40,778 nucleotides of DNA, taken from NCBI GenBank assembly GCA_016218765.1, contig JACRCZ010000048.1:1-40778 (forward strand), in the 5' to 3' direction. How positions within the stretch are numbered: the first letter of the stretch is position 1; the number at the start of each line of letters is the position of its first letter. The notes beneath the pieces are model-generated. The model had not been told where the DNA came from and searched no databases. It saw nothing but the letters and a program-made list of their open reading frames with translations. The DNA is from Deltaproteobacteria bacterium (GTDB taxonomy: Bacteria > Myxococcota_A > Polyangia > DRWM01 > JAAZOP01). Made by a program: the position numbers and the translations under genes. Below are positions 32,115 through 39,858 of this stretch, in pieces.

Positions 32115-33367
32115 CGCACTGCTCTCCCTCGTCGACGAACTTCACCGTCTGGCGAACTGACCATCTCCGATGCGCGCACGTGATCCACAACGCGCCCGCC
32201 TATCCGACCACCAGCGCGCCCCCCAGCACGACCGCGTCCCTTCTTTCCATCCAGATGACGTCCGAGATACTGCACGAGGATGCCCAAGCGAATCCGAAGC
32301 GCGTAGGCGTCGTTCGGGGTCTGCGCGTGCCTCTCGAATTCGAGCAAGTGGTTATCCACACCGCCCTTTTCTGACGCTTCTCCGAATTGCTCAGCGCGCT
32401 TGCGATTCGAGTCCCGCTCACCCTCGAACCACAACAGATCCTCCCGTCTTGTTCGTTTCGCGATCTCAGGACCGCCGTCTCGGAAGAAGTAGTAGTAGAG
32501 AGTGATCATCCCGACCTGACGCAACAGTGGGTCCTGCTTGATGAACACCGTGCACATCTTGTCCAAGCATGACGTCGCACGTTCGGAAAGCTCGTTCAGT
32601 GACTTCGGACTAGCCTGCGACTCCTTCTTCTCCGCGTGCTTCTTGTATTCCTTGACGAACCCATCCAGATCCACTTTCTTGGTGTTGCGGAGTCCGTCGG
32701 TCTGCTCGGCGGGATCGGCACTCGACGGCACCGCAAGGAAGAGGAACTTGGCGGACAGATCCCGGTGCCGATAGCGCTTGTCGGGAAACGCCACCTTGGT
32801 CAGGAAGAACGGGTGTCGCGAGAGCGCCGCTATCAGCTTCGGAATCGGGCCACCCAGTGCGTTGCGCTTCTCAGGGGCATTCAACGGAACGGCCTCGTTC
32901 AACCGTGAGAACATCTCCTCGATCGGGTCGAGGCTTTCGGAGCGAATGGTCACGATGTCGAGCGGCATGCCATCGAAGCCAGACTTCAAATCGGGGTACT
33001 GGGTTGCCAACTGCGCGTAGCTGAGTCCACCCGCCTTGACGCTGGGGTCGCGGAAGCATACGAAGTCATCCCCGAGGTGTAGGCGACCGTCGATGAAGTC
33101 CCAGATGGCTTGAAGCCGCTGCTTGCCGTCGACAATGGCATAGCGCACCTGTCTGCCGTCTTTGATCTTCGCGGGCAGGAACTCGTGGAAATAGAGCTTC
33201 GGTATGTCGAAGTCGTTCAGTATCGAGTCGAGCAGCAGTTGCTTCTTCTCTAGCGGCCAGACGCCGCCAATCCTCTGATAGACTGGATCGAGTTCGATCT
33301 GGTCGCGGGCGGTGTAGACGCGCCAAATCGTCGCCTTGGGATACCGTCCCGGCTCAAAGTCATACAT
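32111..33367 (-). CDS. DUF262 (DGxQR) domain protein
   Basis: The 418-residue product has the DUF262 N-terminal domain: DPVYQRIGGVWPLEKKQLLLDSIL (residues 27-50) and the hallmark IVDGKQRLQAI with DGKQR at 80-84, related to ParB/GmrSD folds that can bind or hydrolyse nucleotides. The remainder is helical and ends in a glycine/arginine-rich tail (GRAGGRAGGRIGG), likely to touch nucleic acid. It overlaps the FRG gene before it by eight bases and the GHKL ATPase gene after it by four. DUF262 proteins act in several defence systems, including the GmrSD restriction enzyme. The lower GC of this gene points to a foreign origin. No DUF1524/HNH C-terminal nuclease domain is seen. Confidence 0.88.
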   Translation of the reverse strand: MYDFEPGRYPKATIWRVYTARDQIELDPVYQRIGGVWPLEKKQLLLDSILNDFDIPKLYFHEFLPAKIKDGRQVRYAIVDGKQRLQAIWDFIDGRLHLGDDFVCFRDPSVKAGGLSYAQLATQYPDLKSGFDGMPLDIVTIRSESLDPIEEMFSRLNEAVPLNAPEKRNALGGPIPKLIAALSRHPFFLTKVAFPDKRYRHRDLSAKFLFLAVPSSADPAEQTDGLRNTKKVDLDGFVKEYKKHAEKKESQASPKSLNELSERATSCLDKMCTVFIKQDPLLRQVGMITLYYYFFRDGGPEIAKRTRREDLLWFEGERDSNRKRAEQFGEASEKGGVDNHLLEFERHAQTPNDAYALRIRLGILVQYLGRHLDGKKGRGRAGGRAGGRIGGRVVDHVRASEMVSSPDGEVRRRGRAVR

Positions 33368-34133
33368 CGTTGGCCCTCCGGGCTAGCCATGCGGCGTTGT
33401 CCAGTTCCGGAAAAACAGCGAGTTGGTCAACGCGCATCGCTTCAAGGTCAGCACGGATACGTTCCTTGGCGTGAACGTCGATGGTGAATCGACCGACGTG
33501 GTTGCCGTCACCCACCTTGTCGACGGCAGTCGGCTTTCGATGCGTTACGGTGAAGACGCTCTGCTGGGCCTGCATCCTCTTGGAGTAGCGCACGGCGATG
33601 CCGGCGATTGGATCCATGGCCGCGCTTGTCTTGGCGGCGACCCTGATCGGCAGGTAGTTGTCCAAGTTCGGGTCGGGCTCCTCGAACATTGGTAGGGCAT
33701 GCTTGCTCGCGAGCTTCACGTTCGCTGACTCATTCAGGAGGGTGGGGAACAACACCCATAGCGCGCCGGCTGACCGCGGATGGCGGTCGGGAGCGCTGCC
33801 CGAATGCACCGCGAAGTATAGGCCGATCAACGGACTCTCGGTCCAATCCAACAGCCGCGTTGGCACTCCATGATGTCGAGCGAGGAAGACCCATTCCCAC
33901 TCTGACTGCGGCCGCTCGTCAAGGAACTGCACCGCATTCTGTTTGAAAGCGTTGATGAGTGCCTGCTCCCGTTGGAACAGGCCCGGGCTCCGGTTTAGGG
34001 ACGGAACGAGGCGGTGGCGGGCGGTCGTGACCCCTCGAAACCACAGCGGGAGCTGTGGGTCGGGAGCACGCAGCCGACGGAGCCTCCCCAGCAAGTCCGC
34101 AACGCTTCGTAGACCAACCCCGTCAAATCGCAT
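33360..34133 (-). CDS. FRG domain protein
   Basis: The 257-residue product starts at the ATG at 34133 with GAGG upstream; residues encoded before that do not resemble the family. It has the FRG domain pattern: LWFRGV (30-35), RLVPSLNR (41-48), a helical spacer, then ARHHGVPTRLLDWTESPLIGLYFAV (85-109). FRG proteins are widespread in phage-defence and mobile contexts, with unknown or suspected nucleic-acid or ADP-ribose-related chemistry. It is the first gene of the overlapping block, with its stop codon inside the start of the DUF262 gene. No fused effector domain is seen. A 318-base gap lies upstream. Confidence 0.88.
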   Translation of the reverse strand: MRFDGVGLRSVADLLGRLRRLRAPDPQLPLWFRGVTTARHRLVPSLNRSPGLFQREQALINAFKQNAVQFLDERPQSEWEWVFLARHHGVPTRLLDWTESPLIGLYFAVHSGSAPDRHPRSAGALWVLFPTLLNESANVKLASKHALPMFEEPDPNLDNYLPIRVAAKTSAAMDPIAGIAVRYSKRMQAQQSVFTVTHRKPTAVDKVGDGNHVGRFTIDVHAKERIRADLEAMRVDQLAVFPELDNAAWLARRANDV

Positions 34134-34451
34134 GCCCGTACCTCGCCCTGATGGCCCCCACCACCCAGATCGGGTTGGAAGGGGCAGGAACCGCCTGACG
34201 CGGCAACGCGCCGGGCGCAGCCTGCACGGACCCAGCGTTCCGAACGTGGCAGGAGAGACGCGCAGGCATGTTCGTGGGATGTTCCCCGATCGCGCCGACA
34301 ACTTCAACCGGAAGGAGGCGGCCAGATCTGGGCAGCGGCCGCAGCGATCCCGAGGAAACAGGACACCTCCCCGCCATGTGCAGATGACCAACCCGGCTTC
34401 CTGCGCGATGGAACCCGTGTCCAAGCACCGGGCACGCTGCGGGCCGACCGC
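34134..34451. other. 318-base gap in front of the FRG-led operon
   Basis: No credible gene was found on either strand. It separates the HNH-like gene from the FRG gene, both on the minus strand, so it probably contains the promoter of the FRG-to-methylase block. A weak minus-strand candidate (TTGAAG followed 17 bases later by GAACAT) is too poor to claim. Confidence 0.4.
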
Positions 34452-35153
34452 TCATCCCCATGCCACCTCGCTCGCGAAATACTCGCTGAAAACGATCCGC
34501 ACAATCGCGCCGACGCCAGCCGAGACGAGGTAGCGGTAGCGGCCCGGTTGGATCTTGATCCACGGGGCGGGACCGATGGTCGGGAGCTGCTTCTCTGGTG
34601 AAAGGACAAGTCGCTGCATGGCTCGACTTCCCACCTCTGGAAAACACGACGCCGTTGGCCTGCGCTCGAACAGCTCACGTGCAGGTGCCGACATCGCGAA
34701 GAGCGGCAGAAACTCGAACCGGGAGGGCTGCTCGCGATGGGCTTCGTTGAGGTCGAAGAGCGCGTGGCCACGGGCCAACTTCAGCACGACGTTCCTGACT
34801 CGCTGGTCCTCGATGGCGAAGCGGACGCCGTCTGGAGTCTCCTCCCTTGCCTGAGCTAGGCGGGCAGCAAGGGCAGGTCGCTGCGCCAGAATCCTCGCAA
34901 TCTTCTCCCGCCCGATCTTGCTCGACGCCGTGGAGCCAGCGAGCATGCACTCGACGAGGCAGGCGACGTACTCCTCGTCCGGCGAGAAGCCGGCGTTGCA
35001 GTCGCGGCAAGCTGGGACCACGGGAAGGTCGTCCGGATACGGCTCGTCGAGCAAGACCTTCGAAGGAACATGGTCCCTAGTTGCGGTGTCCCCGCCGCAG
35101 TACGTGCAGGCAGCCCACTCTCTCTCGTCTCCGTAGCTGGGCAACTGCACCAT
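34452..35153 (-). CDS. HNH endonuclease-like protein
   Basis: The product has 233 residues from the ATG at 35153; an in-frame GTG at 35174 would add seven residues and cannot be ruled out. The N-terminal third has an HNH/zinc-finger layout: C-T-Y-C (16-19), T-R-D-H-V-P-S (25-31) as the catalytic-His strand, and P-A-C-R-D-C-N (47-53), in the order of many HNH nucleases (C-x2-C, DH, C-x2-CN). The rest is helical with no recognised domain. It lies 36 bases after the GIY-YIG-like gene on the same strand. It may be a DNA- or RNA-cutting effector; nuclease activity is inferred from the motif only. Confidence 0.75.
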   Translation of the reverse strand: MVQLPSYGDEREWAACTYCGGDTATRDHVPSKVLLDEPYPDDLPVVPACRDCNAGFSPDEEYVACLVECMLAGSTASSKIGREKIARILAQRPALAARLAQAREETPDGVRFAIEDQRVRNVVLKLARGHALFDLNEAHREQPSRFEFLPLFAMSAPARELFERRPTASCFPEVGSRAMQRLVLSPEKQLPTIGPAPWIKIQPGRYRYLVSAGVGAIVRIVFSEYFASEVAWG

Positions 35154-35189
35154 TCCGTCCCCATGGCGGGCCACGACAGTCGGCCCGCC

Positions 35190-35621
35190 CTACTCCACCC
35201 AGTCGGCCCAGTTGAACTTGTAGTTCAGCGGGGGGAGTTCGCCGAACCGACGCAGATAGCGCTGCATCCGGGCGCACTCGGCATCGTTCGCCGCCTTCTT
35301 CGTCCGCCTCTCCCGCCACCTGAACTCGAGGTTTCGAACTGGGAAGCGCCTCCGGAAGGAAAGGCGGCGAGAGAGGTGCGCGAATCTCCAGCCGGCCATG
35401 TGCCCCGTCTTGCTTCGCCCTAGCGCGCATCGAAGGAAGCCAAGCAAACGGGTCTGCAGGTTCTTCGACTCCCCAATGTCGAGAATCATCTCATGGTCCT
35501 TGGCCAACGCCCGAGGGATGGGTGGGCCCGGGCAGCGCACCTCGTACACCCCCGGCCCATCGGGCACCTGCCACAGCTCGGATTCGGTTAGCGATCTCCA
35601 CCCCGACAAGCGCAGCGACAT
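35190..35621 (-). CDS. Divergent GIY-YIG domain protein
   Basis: The 143-residue product uses the ATG at 35621, six bases after AGGGAGGG; the two upstream in-frame starts overlap that site. The sequence follows the GIY-YIG nuclease pattern with changes: GVYEV (24-28) for GIY, LDIGES (47-52) for YIG, NLQTRL with Arg58, a histidine in the HLSRR helix (82), Glu115 and Asn133. The first motif has GVY for GIY and the second DIG for YIG, as in some single-domain families, so activity is uncertain. It lies between ParB-like and HNH-like genes on the minus strand. Confidence 0.7.
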   Translation of the reverse strand: MSLRLSGWRSLTESELWQVPDGPGVYEVRCPGPPIPRALAKDHEMILDIGESKNLQTRLLGFLRCALGRSKTGHMAGWRFAHLSRRLSFRRRFPVRNLEFRWRERRTKKAANDAECARMQRYLRRFGELPPLNYKFNWADWVE

Positions 35622-35639
35622 GGTCATCCCTCCCTCGTA

Positions 35640-35659
35640 CCCCGGCATCGATGTCGGGG
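35640..35659. promoter_or_regulatory. 20-bp palindrome between the ParB-like and GIY-YIG genes
   Basis: CCCCGGCATCGATGTCGGGG is a near-perfect palindrome with one G/T mismatch pair, 5 bases after the ParB-like stop codon and 18 bases before the GIY-YIG start. Its right half, CGATGTCGGG, occurs again at 36579-36588 in front of the ParB-like gene. It could be a ParB-type binding site or operator. It has no T-run, so it is not a standard terminator. Confidence 0.5.
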
Positions 35660-35664
35660 TCGAC

Positions 35665-36555
35665 CTAACCCTTCAACTTCTTGAGGATTCCCTCCAGTTC
35701 GGAGATCGCCTGTTTCCGCTCGCCCTCGTCTGCCTTCTTCACCGCCTTGAGGTTGAAGCTGACGATGTCGCCCTTGCGCCGGACCAGCTTGCGCTGGCTG
35801 CGCTTCGGCCGCGCTTCCTCGCGGAGCGCCTGCCGGAGCGCATCGAGGCTGAGCTTCTCCTTCCTGATCCGCTTCACCCAGTCCGCGACGTCCAGCTTCG
35901 CACCCGGCTTCCGCGAGGCCTGCATCAGCACCAACGCATGCGTGGTGGTGACGCCGCTGTCCTCGTCGCCGACGGCCCGGCGGAGCACCTCGGGGTACTC
36001 GAGCAGCGCCTCGAGCCGCTGGACCTGACGATCTCCAAGCCGGAGGAGGCCGGCAATCTGCGCGGTCGTCTTCTTCGACGCCCGCAACTTGGCAATCGCC
36101 TGCGCCCGGTCGAGGTCGCTGAAGGTCTTGCGCTGCTCGTTCTCCGCGTACGACAAGATCTGGGCCTGCTGGTCATCGAGGTCTCGCACGACGGCGGGCA
36201 CCGTGGAGAGCCGCAGCATCTGAGCCGCCGTGGCCCGCCTGAAGCCGCAGACGATCTGGTAGTACCCGGTGTTGCCGGGGGGCAGCCGCAGGACCAGCGG
36301 GGTCTGGATGCCGTGGCTCCTGATGCTGTCGACGAGCGCCTCGGCGCGGAGGTCCACCCGGAACTGGAAGGTCGTGTCCTCGATGTCGATTCTCGCCGTC
36401 GAGACCTGCTCGACTTTCGACGCCTCGAGTCCGAACGCCGGGCCTTCGTAGGCGGGCAGTTCCTTTGGTGGACGCCCCCGGCGTTTCGGCTCGGGCTCGC
36501 CGACGCCTTCGCCGGCCGCCGCTTCCTTGTCTTCCTTCTTGGTGGTATCCGACAT
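35665..36555 (-). CDS. ParB-like nuclease/partition domain protein
   Basis: The 296-residue product starts at an ATG with GGAGG six bases upstream. After a charged N-terminus is an AT-hook-like R-R-G-R-P-P-K (25-31). The ParB N-terminal domain follows: FQFRVD, IRSHGIQTPLVLR (78-90) and CGFRRATAAQML (103-114), the 'GxRRxxA' box, then AENEQRKTFSDLDRAQAIAKL and a helix-turn-helix TAQIAGLLRLGDRQVQRL (164-181). This is the ParB/Spo0J order (CTP-binding-type domain, then DNA-binding HTH), with a basic C-terminus. No ParA gene is adjacent. On a mobile island it may act in element maintenance or in regulating neighbours; a shared motif flanks it on both sides. Confidence 0.85.
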   Translation of the reverse strand: MSDTTKKEDKEAAAGEGVGEPEPKRRGRPPKELPAYEGPAFGLEASKVEQVSTARIDIEDTTFQFRVDLRAEALVDSIRSHGIQTPLVLRLPPGNTGYYQIVCGFRRATAAQMLRLSTVPAVVRDLDDQQAQILSYAENEQRKTFSDLDRAQAIAKLRASKKTTAQIAGLLRLGDRQVQRLEALLEYPEVLRRAVGDEDSGVTTTHALVLMQASRKPGAKLDVADWVKRIRKEKLSLDALRQALREEARPKRSQRKLVRRKGDIVSFNLKAVKKADEGERKQAISELEGILKKLKG

Positions 36556-36576
36556 CCTCGCCTCCCGGCTGGTCGT

Positions 36577-36588
36577 CCCGATGTCGGG
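36577..36588. promoter_or_regulatory. CCCGA-TG-TCGGG inverted repeat upstream of the ParB-like gene
   Basis: A perfect 12-base inverted repeat lies 22 bases upstream of the ParB-like start codon, in the divergent 187-base region before the plus-strand hypothetical gene. It shares CGATGTCGGG with the palindrome at 35640-35659. An autoregulatory or partition-type binding site is possible. Confidence 0.45.
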
Positions 36589-36742
36589 AGCATGCCCGTC
36601 GCCGGGCCGGGGTTCAAGCGGTGCAGCGGCGGCAGGCACCGTTCGATGCTGGCGAGGCCCAGCGGCGCGCGGGCTGGTAGCCCCTGCTTGCCCGGTGTAG
36701 CGTGGGTTGGCTGGATCGCTGCCGGCCAGAGCGAGGGCAACG

Positions 36743-37528
36743 GTGTTCCAGTTCCGCCACGACGCAGGTCCAATGCTCGACTTCCTCCGCCGCTACCTCG
36801 CCGACCCGTACTGGGACCACGCGATCCAAGTTCTCCCGTTCGTGGCCGCGCTCGGCGACCGCGCCGAACTGCCGTTCTGGCCCAACGGCGAGATCTCCGA
36901 CGCCGTCTTCCGCCATCTCTGCTGGTCGCTCTCGGAGTGGAGCGCGTTCCGCGGCGCGGGAACCCTCGACGAGAAGAAGGCGCGGCTTCACGACCAACTG
37001 CCCGCCTTCCTGCGCGACGTCCAGACGGCCGCGCCCGCGGCGCGGCTGTCCGCCGTGCCGGAGGCGCGGGTCGCGCAGCTCGCCGAGGACTGGATCGCGG
37101 CGTTCGATGCCCTGCGGGTGAAGGAGTCCGCGAGCCACGTCCTGCCGTCCAAGGCGGCGCACCTGCTCCTGCCGACGCTGGTCCCGGCGTACGACCAGCA
37201 GGTCATCGCCGGGCAGGTGCTGCCCGCCGTCCTGCCGCGCCGAGCCGGGAGGAACTTCCAGACCTACGTGCAGCTCTGCTGGTGGGTGCTCGACCAACTT
37301 TGCCGCGAGGGCTCGCTCGACTCCGCGGCCGCGCTGGTCCGCGACCACCTCGCCGCCGACTGGCTGGTCCGCTCCCTCGGCGCCACGCGGCCCGACCCGA
37401 CATCCTTCGTCGCCCGCTCGCTCGATTCCCTCGTCGCCGAGTACACGTTGATCGGCATGTGGAAGCTGCAGGACGAGAAGCACCCGGACGCGCGACGTCG
37501 CGAACCCCTCGTCGCCCCAGCGTGGTGA
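36743..37528 (+). CDS. Hypothetical 261-residue protein
   Basis: I do not recognise the function. The GTG at 36743 is chosen because GAGGG lies five bases upstream; an ATG at 36773 would remove ten residues. It is one of only two plus-strand genes in the island. The protein is soluble and helical with many tryptophans (WDHAI, WSLSEWSAF, WWVLDQL). A segment KAAHLLLPTLVPAYDQ (about 140-155) is like the 'SK-x-LH-x2-P-x-L-x-P-x-YD' stretch in DUF6308-type and other helical proteins of unknown role. Its stop is 10 bases from the stop of the convergent nuclease-like gene. Its GC3 is high, unlike the DUF262 gene. Confidence 0.7.
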   Translation: MFQFRHDAGPMLDFLRRYLADPYWDHAIQVLPFVAALGDRAELPFWPNGEISDAVFRHLCWSLSEWSAFRGAGTLDEKKARLHDQLPAFLRDVQTAAPAARLSAVPEARVAQLAEDWIAAFDALRVKESASHVLPSKAAHLLLPTLVPAYDQQVIAGQVLPAVLPRRAGRNFQTYVQLCWWVLDQLCREGSLDSAAALVRDHLAADWLVRSLGATRPDPTSFVARSLDSLVAEYTLIGMWKLQDEKHPDARRREPLVAPAW

Positions 37529-37538
37529 GACCCCGGGT

Positions 37539-38225
37539 TCAATCCGGCGGCTCGACGTCTGCAGCGGCGTCATCAAAGGGCTGCGAATCCAGTCGGAACC
37601 CCGCCGCAGCGACGAGTTGGAGAAGCCTGCCGACCTCTGTCGCCTCGGGTGTGGGCGTCTTCTTCTGCCGGATTCGGGTGAAGTACTCCGACAGGATCTC
37701 GTTGAGTGTGACGATCCGAAGGTCGATGGCCGAGTCGCACCGACGAAAACGGTCGCGGATGATGGTCGATCCTTCAAGAGCCTTGCGGTCCGAGTCCCCG
37801 CCGAGCAGTCTCGTCGCCGCGATGCGGTAGACTAGGTTGCGCTGACCAGTTTCGCGCTCGATCTGCCGCACGAATGCTTCGATCCACTTGGTCGAGACGA
37901 GTTCGTGGAAGCCCTTCCACGGTTCGCGTGGCTTGAACTTGGCGCCGCGCTCGGAGTAGGTAGCCTCGCCCTCAAGCACCTTCTTCCAGTGCCGTAGGTC
38001 GAAGCCACCTTGCCACGACTTGCAGGTGACGACCTCCACACGTCCGGTACCCTTTGCGATCGCCGACACGGCCAGAATGTCGATGTCGGAGTGGACCGAG
38101 TCCCTCCTCCGGTCGTAGTCCGGGTGGGCGGGATCCGGCCGGAACTTGACGTTGTGCTTGACGAACCACCCCGTCCTCGCCACGTACCAGTCCTCAACCA
38201 GTTGTTCGAGAATGTCCTCCTTCAT
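37539..38225 (-). CDS. PD-(D/E)xK restriction endonuclease-like protein
   Basis: The 228-residue product uses the ATG at 38225, six bases after GGAGG; a TTG two codons earlier is less likely. The N-terminal 75 residues show a nuclease core: helix QLVEDWYVARTGWFVKHNV, then HSDIDILAV with Asp47/Asp49 and, after a turn, VEVVTCKSWQGG with Lys69, consistent with a D...xxK PD-(D/E)xK site. The following helices have RIAATRLLGGD and a long C-terminal region. It may be a stand-alone restriction-type or nicking enzyme, or a degenerate member; no partner methylase is adjacent. It lies 57 bases before the stop codon side of the GIY-YIG gene to its right, on the same strand. Confidence 0.72.
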   Translation of the reverse strand: MKEDILEQLVEDWYVARTGWFVKHNVKFRPDPAHPDYDRRRDSVHSDIDILAVSAIAKGTGRVEVVTCKSWQGGFDLRHWKKVLEGEATYSERGAKFKPREPWKGFHELVSTKWIEAFVRQIERETGQRNLVYRIAATRLLGGDSDRKALEGSTIIRDRFRRCDSAIDLRIVTLNEILSEYFTRIRQKKTPTPEATEVGRLLQLVAAAGFRLDSQPFDDAAADVEPPD

Positions 38226-38282
38226 CGCCAACCTCCCTCGACGTTGTTCCGAACCGCGCCTCGGCCGGGCAGATGCAACTGA

Positions 38283-39107
38283 CTAGTTCCGGTTGAGGCC
38301 GAACTCCCGCGTCAGCAGTGAGTCCTTCCAGTACTTCTCCCGGGCGACCATATACTCGGTAGCCGCTCGTCGGTCGGCAACCTCAAGGAGCACGAACCGG
38401 AACCGACGCGCATGCTCCTTGCCGTTGTCCCGGAGGAGGTCGCGCAGCTCCACATTCCCACCGTGACCGGTCTCGGCGTAGGCGGACCAGCGCTGCCAGA
38501 TTCCTCCCTGCCCGGGGGCCTGTCCGACGTACTGCTTGCCGGTGGAGGAATCGACGATGAGGTAGATGCCGCCGAAGGACGACAGCACGCTCTTCCAGCT
38601 GGGGACGCCGTCCCGCACGATCAGGCTCAGCTCGTCGAACGACACCGACACCGAGTCGAAGCCGGGGAACTCCCGCACCGACATCTTCTCCGGCCGCAAC
38701 TCGGTCACCTGCAACTTGTCGAGACAAGTCTCCGCGTAGGGGTATGACTGCCTGAACTTCTTCTCGAAGGTGACGATCACGCGGCCGACCAGCGGGTTGA
38801 ACTGCTCGACCGCCTCCGTGCGGTAGGTGAAGCCGCCACGGCCGTTCGGCTCGACTCCGAGCACGCGCCAAACGCCGGCGAACAGCCACCGTGCTCGGTG
38901 GAGTTGGATCAGCGACACCACGAACTCCCGCTTGAAGTTTCGGTGGCTCTGGTCCTCCTGCCACGACTTGAACGTGCCGGCGAGGTACGCCTCGAACGGC
39001 CCCGCCCCGCTCGACCCCGTCGTCGCGAAGTGGACCTTGCAGCGCTTGGGCGGCAGGTCGAAGCCCTTCGCGGTCAGCAACTCCAACAGGCTCAGCATCG
39101 TTGCCAT
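38283..39107 (-). CDS. GIY-YIG nuclease family protein with N-terminal extra domain
   Basis: The 274-residue product starts at ATG 39107 with GGAGGGG just upstream. Residues 1-170 are an unrecognised alpha/beta domain (LLTAKGFDLPPKRCKVHF, FEAYLAGTFKSWQ, LFAGVWRVLGVEP), as seen in other GIY-YIG proteins of defence islands. Residues ~175-274 are a full GIY-YIG core: GGIYLIVDSSTGKQYVGQA (GIY 180-182, YVG 193-195), RWSAYAE with Arg206, FVLLEV, EKYWKD with Glu257 and a terminal Asn in GLNRN. All expected residues are present, so it is likely an active nuclease. It is downstream of a 198-base gap from the OB-fold lipoprotein and shares strand with the PD-(D/E)xK gene. Confidence 0.85.
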   Translation of the reverse strand: MATMLSLLELLTAKGFDLPPKRCKVHFATTGSSGAGPFEAYLAGTFKSWQEDQSHRNFKREFVVSLIQLHRARWLFAGVWRVLGVEPNGRGGFTYRTEAVEQFNPLVGRVIVTFEKKFRQSYPYAETCLDKLQVTELRPEKMSVREFPGFDSVSVSFDELSLIVRDGVPSWKSVLSSFGGIYLIVDSSTGKQYVGQAPGQGGIWQRWSAYAETGHGGNVELRDLLRDNGKEHARRFRFVLLEVADRRAATEYMVAREKYWKDSLLTREFGLNRN

Positions 39108-39305
39108 CGTCCCCTCCATCCCCGGCGTGCCGCAGTCGTCGCTGCTCCGGCTCGGACCAAGCCGGGGTCGTCGAGGATACCGCATCCAGCCGACCACCAC
39201 ATCACCGGCCGTGGCCGGTCACCGACACGAATGCGGGTCCCGCGCGCGGCGACGACACCTGCCGTCGACCACGGGAGCGCCCCGCGACAACATGGAAGTA
39301 GGGGA

Positions 39306-39803
39306 TCAGAGTCGGATCGAGCAGTCGTAGAGCACGACCGATGTCGCGTAGGCGGCGAATCCCGCCACCACGCCGCGGACACGAACCTGCTGGCCTCGCT
39401 CGATCCGGCTCAACGATTCCTTCTCCACGGGATCGTCCGTGGGGTTGAAGCAGCAGACCGAGCGCCCGAACATCCACTGGCCCTCTTCCCGGATGTTCAG
39501 GCGGGCGGCAGGGTACGACGCGCATGCGTACAGCTTCGCCCGCTCCTTGCCGTCGGAACACGCGTTGATCGTCTCGAACTCCCGCAGCGTGCCCGTGACC
39601 TCGACCATCTTCCCGTCGAACCTGCTCGCCGCGGCGACCGGATTCTGCTCGTACGGTTCGACCAGTTCGTCGGCGGTCATCGCGGGCCCGACGCTGGCGG
39701 AGCGGACTGCCTCCATTCGTTCAGACACCGACGGGCCGGAGGACTTCCCGCATCCAGTCCCCAGCAGCACGCTAGCCATCGCCATCCACTTCGTCGCCTT
39801 CAT
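39306..39803 (-). CDS. OB-fold (tRNA_anti-like) lipoprotein
   Basis: The 165-residue product starts at ATG 39803 with GGGAGGG upstream. It has a lipoprotein-like signal (MASVLLGTGC with Cys18; the -3 residue is Gly so the lipobox is weak). The remainder has the tRNA_anti-like OB-fold signature: DGKMVEVTGTLREFE as a first strand pair and ERGQQVRVRGVVAGF near the end, finishing LYDCSI. Several cysteines (INACSD, YACASY, VCCF, YDCS) suggest disulfides outside the cytosol. OB-fold lipoproteins of this type have no known enzymatic role. The promoter with the 16-bp palindrome at 39859-39888 lies upstream, divergent from the XRE gene. Confidence 0.8.
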   Translation of the reverse strand: MKATKWMAMASVLLGTGCGKSSGPSVSERMEAVRSASVGPAMTADELVEPYEQNPVAAASRFDGKMVEVTGTLREFETINACSDGKERAKLYACASYPAARLNIREEGQWMFGRSVCCFNPTDDPVEKESLSRIERGQQVRVRGVVAGFAAYATSVVLYDCSIRL

Positions 39804-39858
39804 CGTCCCTCCCGCAGATGCCAACGCAGGCATGCGTTCGCGCATCGGAGCTCGCTAG

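Noticed and set aside
34251..34330. Promoter TTGAAG-17-GAACAT in front of the FRG gene
   Set aside because: The -10 matches only three of six consensus bases; too weak to annotate.
35398..37830. An 810-residue plus-strand frame across the ParB-like gene
   Set aside because: It is antisense to the ParB-like gene and out of frame with the 36743 gene; no motifs.
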